From an uncultured Eubacteriales bacterium (GTDB lineage Bacteria; Bacillota; Clostridia; Peptostreptococcales; Anaerovoracaceae): a DNA stretch of 8,857 nt. Both the position numbers and the translations under genes were made by a program. Where the stretch lies: positions 1 through 8,857 of the forward strand of contig CACYBO010000020.1 of the NCBI GenBank assembly GCA_902772685.1. The letters run 5' to 3'. Below the pieces are notes generated by a model. That model had not been told where the DNA came from. It was given only the letters and a program-made list of their open reading frames with translations, and searched no databases. Positions 1 to 7,030 of the stretch are shown here, piece by piece (the first letter of the stretch is position 1; each line of letters begins with the position of its first letter).

Positions 1-2574
1 CTGGAAGACCAGAGAATGATACAGCATGAGATCCACGATGAGATGAAGAACTCCTACATCGATTACGCCATGAGCGTCATCGTGGGCAGAGCCCTTCCGG
101 ATGTCAGGGACGGACTCAAACCAGTACACAGAAGAATTCTCTACGGCATGAACGGTCTGGGAATCACACCGGACAAACCGCACAGAAAATCCGCCCGTAT
201 CGTCGGCGATGTCATGGGTAAATACCACCCGCACGGCGACAGCTCCATTTATGAGGCGATGGTTAAGCTGGCCCAGCCATTTGCAACAAGATATCCGCTC
301 ATCGACGGGCACGGCAACTTCGGATCCATCGACGGCGACGGCGCTGCGGCAATGCGTTATACGGAAGCTCGCATGACGCCGTTTGCGCTGCAGATGATCC
401 GGGACATCGAAAAGAACACGGTGGATATGATTCCGAACTTCGATGAAGAGGAACTGGAACCGGTTGTTCTGCCATCCCGCGTACCGAACCTTTTGATCAA
501 CGGAAGCAATGGTATCGCTGTCGGTATGGCAACCTCTATTCCGCCGCACAATCTGAGCGAGACCATTGACGCCTGCGTGAAAATGATTGAATGCGGAATC
601 GATGAAGAAGAGTGCACAGTCGAAGACCTTCTGAAGATCGTCAAAGGACCGGACTTCCCGACCGGCGCACAGATCATGGGTAAGAAGGGATTCCAGGAGG
701 CATACCGGACAGGGCAGGGTAAATGCGTTGTCAGGTCCGTATGTGAAATAGAAGAGACAAGCCGCGGTAAATCCCAGATTATCGTGACCGAAATTCCGTA
801 TCAGGTCAACAAGGCCAGAATGCTGGAGCGGATCGGCGAGATGGTAAGGGATAAGAAGCTGGATGGTATATCGGGAATACGCGATGAATCAAACAGACAG
901 GGCATCCGCATCGTAATTGAACTCAAGGCATCCGCAAATCCGCAGGTCATGCTGAACAAATTGTACAAGCATACATCGTTGCAGGAAAATTACAGCATGA
1001 TCATGCTCGCGATTGTTGACGGCAGACCAAAGGTGCTCAACCTCAAGCAGATTCTGGAGGAATACCTGAAGCATCAGAAGGATGTTGTAACGAGAAGAAC
1101 CCGGTTCGACCTTGATAAGGCAGAGGCAAGAGCGCACATCGTAGAAGGTCTGCGCATCGCCCTCGACAACATTGATGAAGTCATCAAAACCATCAGAGAG
1201 AGCTACAACGACGCTAAGGAAAAACTCATGAAGCGGTTCGGTCTTTCTGAGAAACAGGCACAGGCTATCCTCGACATGAGACTGGCCCGCCTGCAGGGAC
1301 TGGAACGCGAAAAGCTGGAAGAAGAATATAAAGAACTCTGTGAAAGAATCGCATACTACAAGAGCCTTCTGGCAGATGAAAAGCTTCTCATGGGCGTCAT
1401 CCGGGATGAACTTCTTGAAATCAAGAAGAAGTGGGGAGACAAGAGAAGAACAAAAGTCCACGCCGCGATGGACGAGATGGATGAAGAAGACTTCATAGAA
1501 GAAAAGCAGGTGGCGATTACGCTGACCCACAGGGGATATCTGAAGAGGGTCGCCGCCGATACATACAGGACGCAGAGAAGGGGAGGCAAAGGCATCACAG
1601 GCCTGTCGACGAGGGAAGATGATTTCGTACGCGATCTTATTATGACTTCGTCTCTCGACCACCTCATGTTCTTCACGAGCATGGGCAAGGTTCACAAACT
1701 GAGAGCCTACGAGATTCCTGAAGCAAACAGAACAGCGAAAGGAACCAACGCAGCCAACTTCCTGAACCTCATGCAGAGGGAGCGCATATCTGCAATCATC
1801 CCGTTCCGTGATTTCAGCGATGATAAATTCCTCATAGGAGTTACGAAGAAGGGCACCATCAAGAAGACTGCGATTTCCGCCTTTGACACCAACCGTAAGA
1901 CAGGGCTGATCGCAATCACATTGAAGGATGGAGATGAACTCGTAGAGATCAAGCAGACTTCAGGAACAGACAATGTCATCATTATCACAAAGAACGGCAA
2001 GTGCATCTGCTTCAGCGAACAGGATGTAAGGCCGATGGGCAGAAACGCCGGCGGAGTCAGAGCGATCAATCTGGAAGATGACGACGAAGTTGTTGCAATG
2101 CAGCTTGTACAGCCGGGCGAAGAGCTTCTCGTAGTGACCAGCAAGGGTTACGGCAAGAGAACACCTGTTGAAGAGTACAAGATTCAGGCCAGAGGCGGCA
2201 AGGGACTTCTGACGTATGATAAGAGCAAGTTCAAGAAGACGGGCCATCTGATCGGCGCCGCAGTAGTCGAGGATAAAGATGAGATCATGCTCATCAATTC
2301 GAAGGGTACGGTTATCAGAATCGCCGCAGGGGAAATCTCAAGACTCGGACGCGCGACGCAGGGAGTCAAGATCATGAGGGTCGGTGAAGACATCGAGATC
2401 ATATCCATGTCCAAGGTAATCAACGAAGAAGAGCGGGCTCTGATGGCAGAACAGTCTCAGAAACAGAGAGAAAAAAGAAAGGCTGAAAAGAGAGCCGCAC
2501 AGGCAAAGGCTGAAAAAGAAAAGGCAAAAGCAGCCAAGGACGATGGAACTGAGCAGACGAAATTCGATATTTAA
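1..2574 (+). CDS. gyrA: DNA gyrase subunit A (5' end probably just outside the window)
   Basis: GyrA is the breakage-reunion subunit of DNA gyrase, which with GyrB introduces negative supercoils using ATP. Numbering from the ATG at base 16 (852 aa), the N-terminal topoisomerase domain carries the catalytic tyrosine Y115 in the AAMRYTEAR context. The quinolone-determining region HPHGDSSIYE has S76 and E80, the residues typical of susceptible Gram-positive enzymes. The C-terminal beta-pinwheel begins around residue 500 and contains the GyrA box QRRGGKG at 520-526, which separates gyrase from ParC, and a box-like QARGGKG at 724-730. The tail (about 805-850) is Lys/Ala/Glu-rich. The frame is open to base 1, and codons 1-15 (LEDQR) look like normal GyrA N-terminus. 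E. coli GyrA is about 7 residues longer before the same conserved block, so the true start is probably upstream. The ATG at 16 with GGAAGA at 3-8 is the alternative. trpS follows after 15 bases. Confidence 0.97.
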   Translation: MEDQRMIQHEIHDEMKNSYIDYAMSVIVGRALPDVRDGLKPVHRRILYGMNGLGITPDKPHRKSARIVGDVMGKYHPHGDSSIYEAMVKLAQPFATRYPLIDGHGNFGSIDGDGAAAMRYTEARMTPFALQMIRDIEKNTVDMIPNFDEEELEPVVLPSRVPNLLINGSNGIAVGMATSIPPHNLSETIDACVKMIECGIDEEECTVEDLLKIVKGPDFPTGAQIMGKKGFQEAYRTGQGKCVVRSVCEIEETSRGKSQIIVTEIPYQVNKARMLERIGEMVRDKKLDGISGIRDESNRQGIRIVIELKASANPQVMLNKLYKHTSLQENYSMIMLAIVDGRPKVLNLKQILEEYLKHQKDVVTRRTRFDLDKAEARAHIVEGLRIALDNIDEVIKTIRESYNDAKEKLMKRFGLSEKQAQAILDMRLARLQGLEREKLEEEYKELCERIAYYKSLLADEKLLMGVIRDELLEIKKKWGDKRRTKVHAAMDEMDEEDFIEEKQVAITLTHRGYLKRVAADTYRTQRRGGKGITGLSTREDDFVRDLIMTSSLDHLMFFTSMGKVHKLRAYEIPEANRTAKGTNAANFLNLMQRERISAIIPFRDFSDDKFLIGVTKKGTIKKTAISAFDTNRKTGLIAITLKDGDELVEIKQTSGTDNVIIITKNGKCICFSEQDVRPMGRNAGGVRAINLEDDDEVVAMQLVQPGEELLVVTSKGYGKRTPVEEYKIQARGGKGLLTYDKSKFKKTGHLIGAAVVEDKDEIMLINSKGTVIRIAAGEISRLGRATQGVKIMRVGEDIEIISMSKVINEEERALMAEQSQKQREKRKAEKRAAQAKAEKEKAKAAKDDGTEQTKFDI

Positions 2575-2589
2575 GGAGAAGAACAGCAA

Positions 2590-3576
2590 ATGAAAAGAGT
2601 TTTTTCCGGCGTACAGCCGACAGGGAACATTCATATCGGCAATTATCTCGGCGCGCTGAAGCAGTTCGTTGAGCTGCAGGAGGATCACGAGTGCATCTAC
2701 TGCATTGTTGATGAGCACGCGATTACTGTTCCGCAGGACCCGAAGGAGCTGCGGGAGCACATCCTCGATGTGGCAGCCTTGTATATGGCCATCGGCGTCG
2801 ACCCGAAGAAGTCCATCATATTCGTGCAGTCACAGGTCAGCCAGCACGCTGAGCTGGGCTGGGTGCTCTGCTGCAACTGCTACACAGGCGAGCTGTCAAG
2901 AATGACACAGTTCAAGGCGAAGAGCGGCGGCAATGAATCTGTTGGGACCGGTCTTCTGACATACCCGGTGCTCATGGCTGCGGACATTCTTCTCTACGAT
3001 ACGGATGTCGTGCCGGTCGGAAATGACCAGAAGCAGCACATTGAGCTCACCCGCGATATCGCCATCCGGGTCAACAACAAATACGGCAAGACCTTCGTCG
3101 TTCCGGAGGGAAGGTTTATGAAGGAAGGCGCGCGCATCATGGCTCTGGATGATCCGGAGGCGAAGATGAGCAAGAGCGCCGAAAATATCCATTCACGGAT
3201 ATCGCTCCTTGATGAAGACAGCAAAATCAAGAAGTCTATCATGAGGGCGACGACTGACTCGGACGGAGAATTCAGATTCGATCCGGTGCAAAAACCGGGC
3301 GTGAGCAACCTGCTCAATATCTACAGTGCGTTCAGCGGCGTTTCGGTTGATGAGATTCTGGCAGGACAGAACTGGAGAGGTTACGGTGATCTGAAGAAGG
3401 AGCTCGTTGCAGTCACGCAGGAAGCCCTTGCGCCGATCAAAAAGAACTATGAAGAGATCCGCCATTCAGAGGAGCTTATCAGAGTTCTGAACGACGGAGC
3501 AGAGAGGGCGACCGCAATCGCACAGCCGGTCATGCAGAGAGTCAGGGACAAGTTCGGCCTTGGCCTCGGCCGTTAA
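2590..3576 (+). CDS. trpS: Tryptophanyl-tRNA synthetase
   Basis: This class Ic aminoacyl-tRNA synthetase charges tRNA-Trp with tryptophan at the expense of ATP in the cytoplasm. The protein is 328 aa, the usual size for bacterial TrpRS. The opening GVQPTGNIHIGNYLGAL region holds the HIGH-type signature as HIGN at residues 15-18. The second ATP-binding signature, KMSKS, is intact at 192-196. The block around GNDQKQHIELTRDIA (144-158) is the family's tryptophan/adenylate pocket region. The ATG at 2590 is preceded by AAGGAG (2573-2578), which overlaps the gyrA stop codon, so the two genes are very likely co-transcribed. There is no room for a T-box or trp attenuator between gyrA and trpS, so any tryptophan-dependent control would have to act elsewhere. 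A strong terminator follows 13 bases after the stop. Confidence 0.97.
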   Translation: MKRVFSGVQPTGNIHIGNYLGALKQFVELQEDHECIYCIVDEHAITVPQDPKELREHILDVAALYMAIGVDPKKSIIFVQSQVSQHAELGWVLCCNCYTGELSRMTQFKAKSGGNESVGTGLLTYPVLMAADILLYDTDVVPVGNDQKQHIELTRDIAIRVNNKYGKTFVVPEGRFMKEGARIMALDDPEAKMSKSAENIHSRISLLDEDSKIKKSIMRATTDSDGEFRFDPVQKPGVSNLLNIYSAFSGVSVDEILAGQNWRGYGDLKKELVAVTQEALAPIKKNYEEIRHSEELIRVLNDGAERATAIAQPVMQRVRDKFGLGLGR

Positions 3577-3589
3577 GAAAAACCAGAAT

Positions 3590-3619
3590 AAAAGGAAGTG
3601 CTTCGGCACTTCCTTTTTT
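3590..3619. terminator. Intrinsic terminator after trpS, probably bidirectional
   Basis: A perfect 8-bp stem GGAAGTGC (3594-3601) / GCACTTCC (3606-3613) is closed by the very stable TTCG tetraloop and followed by six T (3614-3619). The A run at 3590-3593 can pair with the first Ts, and on the minus strand it gives a four-T tail after the same stem. It sits between trpS (stop at 3576) and the convergent acyltransferase gene (stop at 3649), so one element can end both transcripts. The plus-strand form, with the longer T run, should be the stronger. Confidence 0.92.
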
Positions 3620-3648
3620 CGTTGACTGTAATTCTATAGTCTGATGTG

Positions 3649-4392
3649 TTATTCCTGCAGCGCGGCCAGCTCCGCCACGCCGTCCCGGATGAGCTGTTCC
3701 ACACGCTCGCCGATTTCTTTTTCTTCTTTACGGGAGATTCCTGCCGTCGGTATAGCAGGGAATATTTTGACATCGACGCGTGCGGGACTCACTACGCCGG
3801 TTTCCTCCAGCATTTTGTAAGTTCCGTTGAGCGCAACAGGGACGATCGGTACGCCGGGTTTCGTCGCCAGCTTGATGGCGCCCCGCATGAACGGACCGAC
3901 AGTAGGGCCTTTGCTTCTTGTTCCTTCCGGACAGATGGCGAGGGAGTATCCGTCTTTGATGTATTCGATGCCCCTGTTGATGGCGTTGAGAGCCTCGCGG
4001 GGGTCGTCGTTTTCTATGAAGACACTGCGGATACGCGGCATCCACTGGCCGACCACGGGGGCCTTTGCGAGATACTGTTTCGCGACGAAGCCGAACTGGA
4101 ACTTACGGAAGACAGCGAACATCACAGGGATGTCGGCGTAGCTCTGATGGTTCAACATGATGACAACCGGTCCCTCGTCCGGAATGTTTTCTTCGCCGTG
4201 GATGTGGAGGTCACAGCCGAACTGCTCCATGATCTTCGGTCCGAAGGTAGATGTCGCTTCAAGGATGAGGCGGCGTTCTTCTTCTTTATCGCCGGATGAT
4301 TTTGCGTTATCGATGAGAGACTTATATTTATTGTAATGGATCACATCCCCGAACACTTTGATGGCAGCGGGTATGTTTCTGAGTATTTTCAT
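3649..4392 (-). CDS. plsC: 1-acyl-sn-glycerol-3-phosphate acyltransferase family protein (PlsC-like)
   Basis: Members of this family acylate lysophosphatidic acid to phosphatidic acid, the second acylation of phospholipid synthesis, at the inner face of the membrane. The 247-aa protein has the catalytic HX4D motif as H82-QSYA-D87, the substrate-binding motif EGTR at 156-159, and the VPIVPVAL block at 181-188. Motif II is divergent: the usual FxxR-type sequence reads VFIEND near 124-129. The N-terminus has hydrophobic and basic residues suited to peripheral membrane binding, but I see no clear full transmembrane span. The start ATG (4390-4392) has AGGAGA just upstream, overlapping the stop codon of the DUF2148 gene, with a 10-base gap, so it is the last gene of a three-gene minus-strand operon. 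The PlsC family call is firm. The exact acyl acceptor is inferred, and other lyso-lipid acyltransferases share these motifs. Confidence 0.9.
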   Translation of the reverse strand: MKILRNIPAAIKVFGDVIHYNKYKSLIDNAKSSGDKEEERRLILEATSTFGPKIMEQFGCDLHIHGEENIPDEGPVVIMLNHQSYADIPVMFAVFRKFQFGFVAKQYLAKAPVVGQWMPRIRSVFIENDDPREALNAINRGIEYIKDGYSLAICPEGTRSKGPTVGPFMRGAIKLATKPGVPIVPVALNGTYKMLEETGVVSPARVDVKIFPAIPTAGISRKEEKEIGERVEQLIRDGVAELAALQE

Positions 4393-4402
4393 CTTACTTC
4401 TC

Positions 4403-4951
4403 CTAGAATTTCACGTCTCCGGGACCTCTGTCGAAGAAGACGCTCTTGGATGAAACGGAAAGAGGAATTCCATAACAGACCTTGACATCATCCTCAAACA
4501 GACCCATCCGCGCAGCGCCTTTGCCGGCGGAGAAGAGGACCCGGTTGTCGATCCTGTTGTCCGCTGCGAGAGAGACGGCCGAACCGACGGCGATACCCAG
4601 GTCGGTGACATTAAATGCGCAGACCGCACCTGCTTTTTTATTTGCGCCGCAGTTTTTGAATCCGCAGAGTCCGCAGTTGGTCAGCCCGATCGGCGCGTTG
4701 TTCACCCAGAGTATCACGACGCAGATGCTGTTATCTACATTGTCCGCGTCACGCGCGTAGAAATCTTCGCCTGTTTCCTTCGCGATATCACGCATATGCG
4801 CTGCCAGCTCATCCTTATCCTCGCCTGTCAGCAGCACGCCGTTGACGTTATCCACGCCGTTTCCTTTTGGTGCGGTGATCGCCGCTGCAATCATCGCCTG
4901 TCCTGTCCTGATAGCTGCATCACAGGATGCCGCAAGTCTGTCCTGAATCAT
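4403..4951 (-). CDS. DUF2148 ferredoxin-domain protein of unknown function
   Basis: This 182-aa protein matches from memory the DUF2148 family, conserved proteins of anaerobes described as containing a ferredoxin domain. Its function is not known. The centre has four cysteines, C93, C96, C101 and C111, in a CX2CX4CX9C arrangement within NCGLCGFKNC, a spacing that suggests a [4Fe-4S] cluster. Further cysteines are C10, C77 and C159. The cluster segment is followed by the Gly/Ala-rich DLGIAVGSAVSLAADNR stretch and ends in the family-like GIPLS...FFDR tail (about 161-175). There is no signal peptide, so it should be cytoplasmic. Its ATG (4949-4951) overlaps the stop of the upstream kinase-like gene as ATGA. 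Its Shine-Dalgarno AAGGAG lies inside that gene's last codons, which points to translational coupling. plsC follows 10 bases on. A redox or electron-transfer role is an inference from the cysteines only. Confidence 0.82.
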   Translation of the reverse strand: MIQDRLAASCDAAIRTGQAMIAAAITAPKGNGVDNVNGVLLTGEDKDELAAHMRDIAKETGEDFYARDADNVDNSICVVILWVNNAPIGLTNCGLCGFKNCGANKKAGAVCAFNVTDLGIAVGSAVSLAADNRIDNRVLFSAGKGAARMGLFEDDVKVCYGIPLSVSSKSVFFDRGPGDVKF

Positions 4952-5412
4952 CTTGTTACTCCTTCAATCAATGAACGCTGTCTGTCGATGAGATCATCAA
5001 AAGCCGCTCGTTTCTGCTTATCCGTTCCGAAACTCATAAATGCGTGGTAGGAATCGCCGAGCGCGGAAGCCTTTGCCCACAGTTCGTCTTTGCTCAGATC
5101 CTTTCCCGCAACAATCAGCTCATTCTGCAGGATTATGTCACGGGAGTCATCGTCGTAGAGGACGCCGTCTCCGCAGGCGACAACACAGGAGCTGCCCTGT
5201 TCGGACAGTTCCTGCAGGATTTCGAATTCCTTGTTTCTGTATCCGTGTTCGCCGTTCATCATAACGAGGCGGCGGATGCTGCGGCCGTCCCGCGTTTCGA
5301 TTTCCTGATCGAGATCCACGAAGGGGAGGCCTCTTTCCATCGCGATTGCTTCAGCAGTCTCCTTCACAGGAGCTCCGAAACAGCCGGTAACAACAACCAG
5401 ATTTGCGTTCAT
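4948..5412 (-). CDS. Degenerate shikimate-kinase-like protein lacking a Walker A motif
   Basis: The 154-aa protein follows the layout of shikimate kinase (AroK), which phosphorylates shikimate in aromatic amino acid synthesis. Residues FVDLDQEIETR (31-41) match the AroK shikimate-binding strand (FYDSDQEIEKR in E. coli). GEHGYRNKE (54-62) matches the GE-G-FR--E block and keeps the substrate arginine as R59. VVACGDGV (77-84) corresponds to the GGG loop, with one glycine changed to Asp. A helix with R144/R146 near the end resembles the AroK R-PLYEE helix. The P-loop position reads GCFGAPVKET (10-19) instead of GxxGxGK[ST][ST], and the lid segment with its RPLL arginine is missing. It therefore probably does not phosphorylate shikimate. 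It is the first gene of the minus-strand operon. The start ATG at 5410-5412 has AAGGAAG just upstream and a TATAAT promoter 31 bases away. It could be a pseudoenzyme, sensor or chaperone-like partner; its role is unknown. Confidence 0.72.
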   Translation of the reverse strand: MNANLVVVTGCFGAPVKETAEAIAMERGLPFVDLDQEIETRDGRSIRRLVMMNGEHGYRNKEFEILQELSEQGSSCVVACGDGVLYDDDSRDIILQNELIVAGKDLSKDELWAKASALGDSYHAFMSFGTDKQKRAAFDDLIDRQRSLIEGVTR

Positions 5413-5432
5413 AATACTTCCTTGTTAATATA

Positions 5433-5441
5433 TGTTATACT
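5433..5441 (+). promoter_or_regulatory. Extended -10 promoter for the nucleotidyltransferase operon
   Basis: TG-T-TATACT at 5433-5441 is an extended -10 element with five of six matches to TATAAT. No good -35 lies at 16-18 bases upstream. An alternative pair is TTGTTA (5422-5427) with TATACA (5445-5450) at 17-base spacing. The predicted start near 5448 gives a leader of about 40 bases. Confidence 0.5.
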
Positions 5442-5442
5442 G

Positions 5443-5471
5443 ATTATACATCATTTAACGGAAAATATTAA
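5443..5471 (-). promoter_or_regulatory. Promoter of the minus-strand three-gene operon
   Basis: On the minus strand there is a perfect TATAAT -10 (plus positions 5443-5448), a 17-base spacer, and a TTAATA -35 (5466-5471, four of six matches to TTGACA). The predicted start near 5436 leaves a short leader of about 24 bases before the kinase-like ATG. The -10 abuts the -10 of the opposite promoter. Confidence 0.65.
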
Positions 5472-5488
5472 GAAGAAGGGAACACAGA

Positions 5489-6412
5489 ATGGCTGATAAA
5501 CCAACGTTGGTAATCATGGCTGCAGGCATGGGATCGAGATACGGCGGACTCAAGCAGGTGGACAAGATTACAGATGCAGGAGAAATAATACTGGACTTTT
5601 CACTATATGACGCAATGATGGCCGGATTCGACAGGGCCGTATTCGTGATTAGAGAGGAACACCGGGACATCTTCCGGGAGATCGTAGATGAACGGGCCGG
5701 GCGTTTCATGGAAATCGAATACGCCTACCAGGATCTCAAAGATATTCCGGACGGGTTCGCGATTCCGGAAGGCAGAGAAAAGCCATGGGGAACAGGGCAC
5801 GCCATTCTTGCGTGCAGGGATCTTATCGATGGGCCGTTTGCCGTCATCAATGCGGATGATTACTACGGACCAAATGGTTTTGTCAGCGTATATGAATATC
5901 TGACAGAGCATGAGGATACGGATGTCTGTCAGTTCTGCATGGCCGGATATAAACTGGCAAATACCATAACCGAGAACGGACACGTTGCAAGAGGCGTCTG
6001 CGAAATGGATGCAGACGGCTTTCTGCAGGAGATCACGGAGCGGACGAAGATCCAGAGACAGCCGGAAGGCATCTGTTTCACAGAAGACAACGGGGCGAGC
6101 TGGCATGTACTCAAAGAGGATACGCTCGTTTCCATGAACTTCTGGGGATTTACCAAAAGCATGATAACAGAGCTCAAAGCCGGAATAGAGAAGTTCTTTG
6201 CAGAGGATGTTCCGAAGAATCCGCTTAAGAGCGAGTATCTGCTGCCGGTCACAGTCGACCGTCTCATCAAGAGCGGAAAAGCATGCGTCAAAGTTCTGCC
6301 GTGTCATGACAAGTGGTGCGGAGTCACATATAAAGAAGACTGGCAGAGCGTGCATGATGAACTTCAGTCAAAGAAGGACAAGGGAGAATACCCCGAGAAA
6401 CTCTGGAAGTAA
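5489..6412 (+). CDS. Sugar-phosphate nucleotidyltransferase family protein
   Basis: The NTP_transferase fold makes nucleotide sugars from a sugar 1-phosphate and an NTP. This 307-aa protein has the N-terminal nucleotide-binding signature AAGMGSRYGGLK at 11-22, PWGTGHA at 99-105, and the metal/nucleotide-binding strand INADDYYG at 120-127. The order and spacing are those of glucose-1-phosphate nucleotidyltransferases, although the wider sequence belongs to a less defined subgroup usually named only by family. The sugar and nucleotide cannot be read from the sequence. No signal peptide is visible, so it is cytoplasmic. The ATG at 5489 has AAGGG at 5476-5480 and opens a plus-strand operon. The gene ends in two tandem in-frame TAA codons (6410-6415). 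The next gene starts 27 bases on and encodes an exported protein, followed by a cell-wall hydrolase, which fits a role in supplying envelope precursors. That role is inferred from context. Confidence 0.85.
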   Translation: MADKPTLVIMAAGMGSRYGGLKQVDKITDAGEIILDFSLYDAMMAGFDRAVFVIREEHRDIFREIVDERAGRFMEIEYAYQDLKDIPDGFAIPEGREKPWGTGHAILACRDLIDGPFAVINADDYYGPNGFVSVYEYLTEHEDTDVCQFCMAGYKLANTITENGHVARGVCEMDADGFLQEITERTKIQRQPEGICFTEDNGASWHVLKEDTLVSMNFWGFTKSMITELKAGIEKFFAEDVPKNPLKSEYLLPVTVDRLIKSGKACVKVLPCHDKWCGVTYKEDWQSVHDELQSKKDKGEYPEKLWK

Positions 6413-6439
6413 TAAGCAAAGGCAATACAGCGCAAAGAC

Positions 6440-7030
6440 ATGGGCGGAATCTTTAACACTCTCATATCACTTCTCATAGCAATGACCATTTCGGGAAGCG
6501 TGACCACGATAGCGGAAGTAACTCCGCAGGAGGCGACGGACGCTTTTCTCAGCGAGCTGTCCGGAGGAGATAAACAGACAGCGATGACATATATGGACAA
6601 CAAGTATGTCAATTTTCTGGAGAACGTCAAGGGGACCGATGAGGAAATGGATAGACTTGAAGGGGCTCTCTTCAGGAATTTTTCCTATGAGATAACAGAC
6701 TGCGCGACGAAAAACGATGTGGCCGTCGTCAAGGCAACTGTCAGAAACTGCGATTTCAGCGGGATCATGGATGATTACCAGAAGAAATCCTATGAATTTG
6801 TTACGGAGAATCTATACAGCGACACGGTCACCAATAAGGAAAAGCTGAACAAAAAGTGTCTGGATCTGTATATCGATCAGATAGATAAAACCGCTGAAGG
6901 GGATCCATCCTTTGAGAAGGAAGTGTTCATCCCGATGGAAGCGGATGGATACGGGGGCTGGCGGATCATCCTGAGCGATGAAATCATGAAGTCAGTGCTT
7001 GGCGAACTGGAGCTGCCGACAAATGAGTGA
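6440..7030 (+). CDS. Exported protein of unknown function
   Basis: I do not recognise this 196-aa protein with confidence. Residues 4-18 are strongly hydrophobic and are followed by small residues with a possible signal-peptidase I site after TIA (residue 25). There is no lipobox cysteine. The mature part is acidic and mixed alpha/beta, starting TPQEATDAFLSEL. That pattern (a helix 'atdaFl..l..gd', then a second helix and strands) resembles the small NTF2-like DUF4878/DUF5105-type extracellular domains of Firmicutes, which is a weak resemblance only. Cysteines lie at 88, 104 and 140. The start is uncertain: no good Shine-Dalgarno precedes 6440 (AAAGG at 6418-6422 is 17 bases away), and the first five residues carry no positive charge. 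An in-frame stop at 6413-6415 limits any upstream extension to eight codons. It overlaps the glucosaminidase start by 8 bases, so the two products probably act together at the cell surface. Confidence 0.72.
   Translation: MGGIFNTLISLLIAMTISGSVTTIAEVTPQEATDAFLSELSGGDKQTAMTYMDNKYVNFLENVKGTDEEMDRLEGALFRNFSYEITDCATKNDVAVVKATVRNCDFSGIMDDYQKKSYEFVTENLYSDTVTNKEKLNKKCLDLYIDQIDKTAEGDPSFEKEVFIPMEADGYGGWRIILSDEIMKSVLGELELPTNE
7009..7012 (+). promoter_or_regulatory. Ribosome binding site that fixes the glucosaminidase start
   Basis: GGAG at 7009-7012 lies 10 bases before the ATG at 7023, inside the end of the preceding gene. The earlier in-frame TTG at 6999 has no such site, so the ATG is preferred. Confidence 0.6.

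Noticed and set aside
889..1695. Long open frame (268 codons) antisense to gyrA
   Set aside because: It lies wholly inside a clearly functional gyrA, has no recognisable protein motif and no ribosome binding site I could justify; it is a shadow of the codon usage on the other strand.
1..2574. Topoisomerase IV subunit A (ParC) instead of gyrase
   Set aside because: The intact QRRGGKG GyrA box at residues 520-526 and a full pinwheel point to GyrA.
2575..2589. Possible T-box or attenuator for trpS
   Set aside because: Only 15 bases separate gyrA and trpS, far too short for either element.
3646..4299. 217-codon open frame on the plus strand over the acyltransferase gene
   Set aside because: It is opposite a gene with intact HX4D and EGTR motifs. 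The translation has low-complexity Phe runs from the reverse of Lys/Glu codons and no family match.
5603..6355. 250-codon open frame antisense to the nucleotidyltransferase gene
   Set aside because: The plus-strand gene has clear family motifs; the antisense translation shows none and lacks a start context.
6999..7022. TTG start extending the glucosaminidase by eight residues
   Set aside because: There is no ribosome binding site at proper spacing, and the ATG at 7023 has GGAG ten bases upstream and gives a normal N-in membrane anchor.
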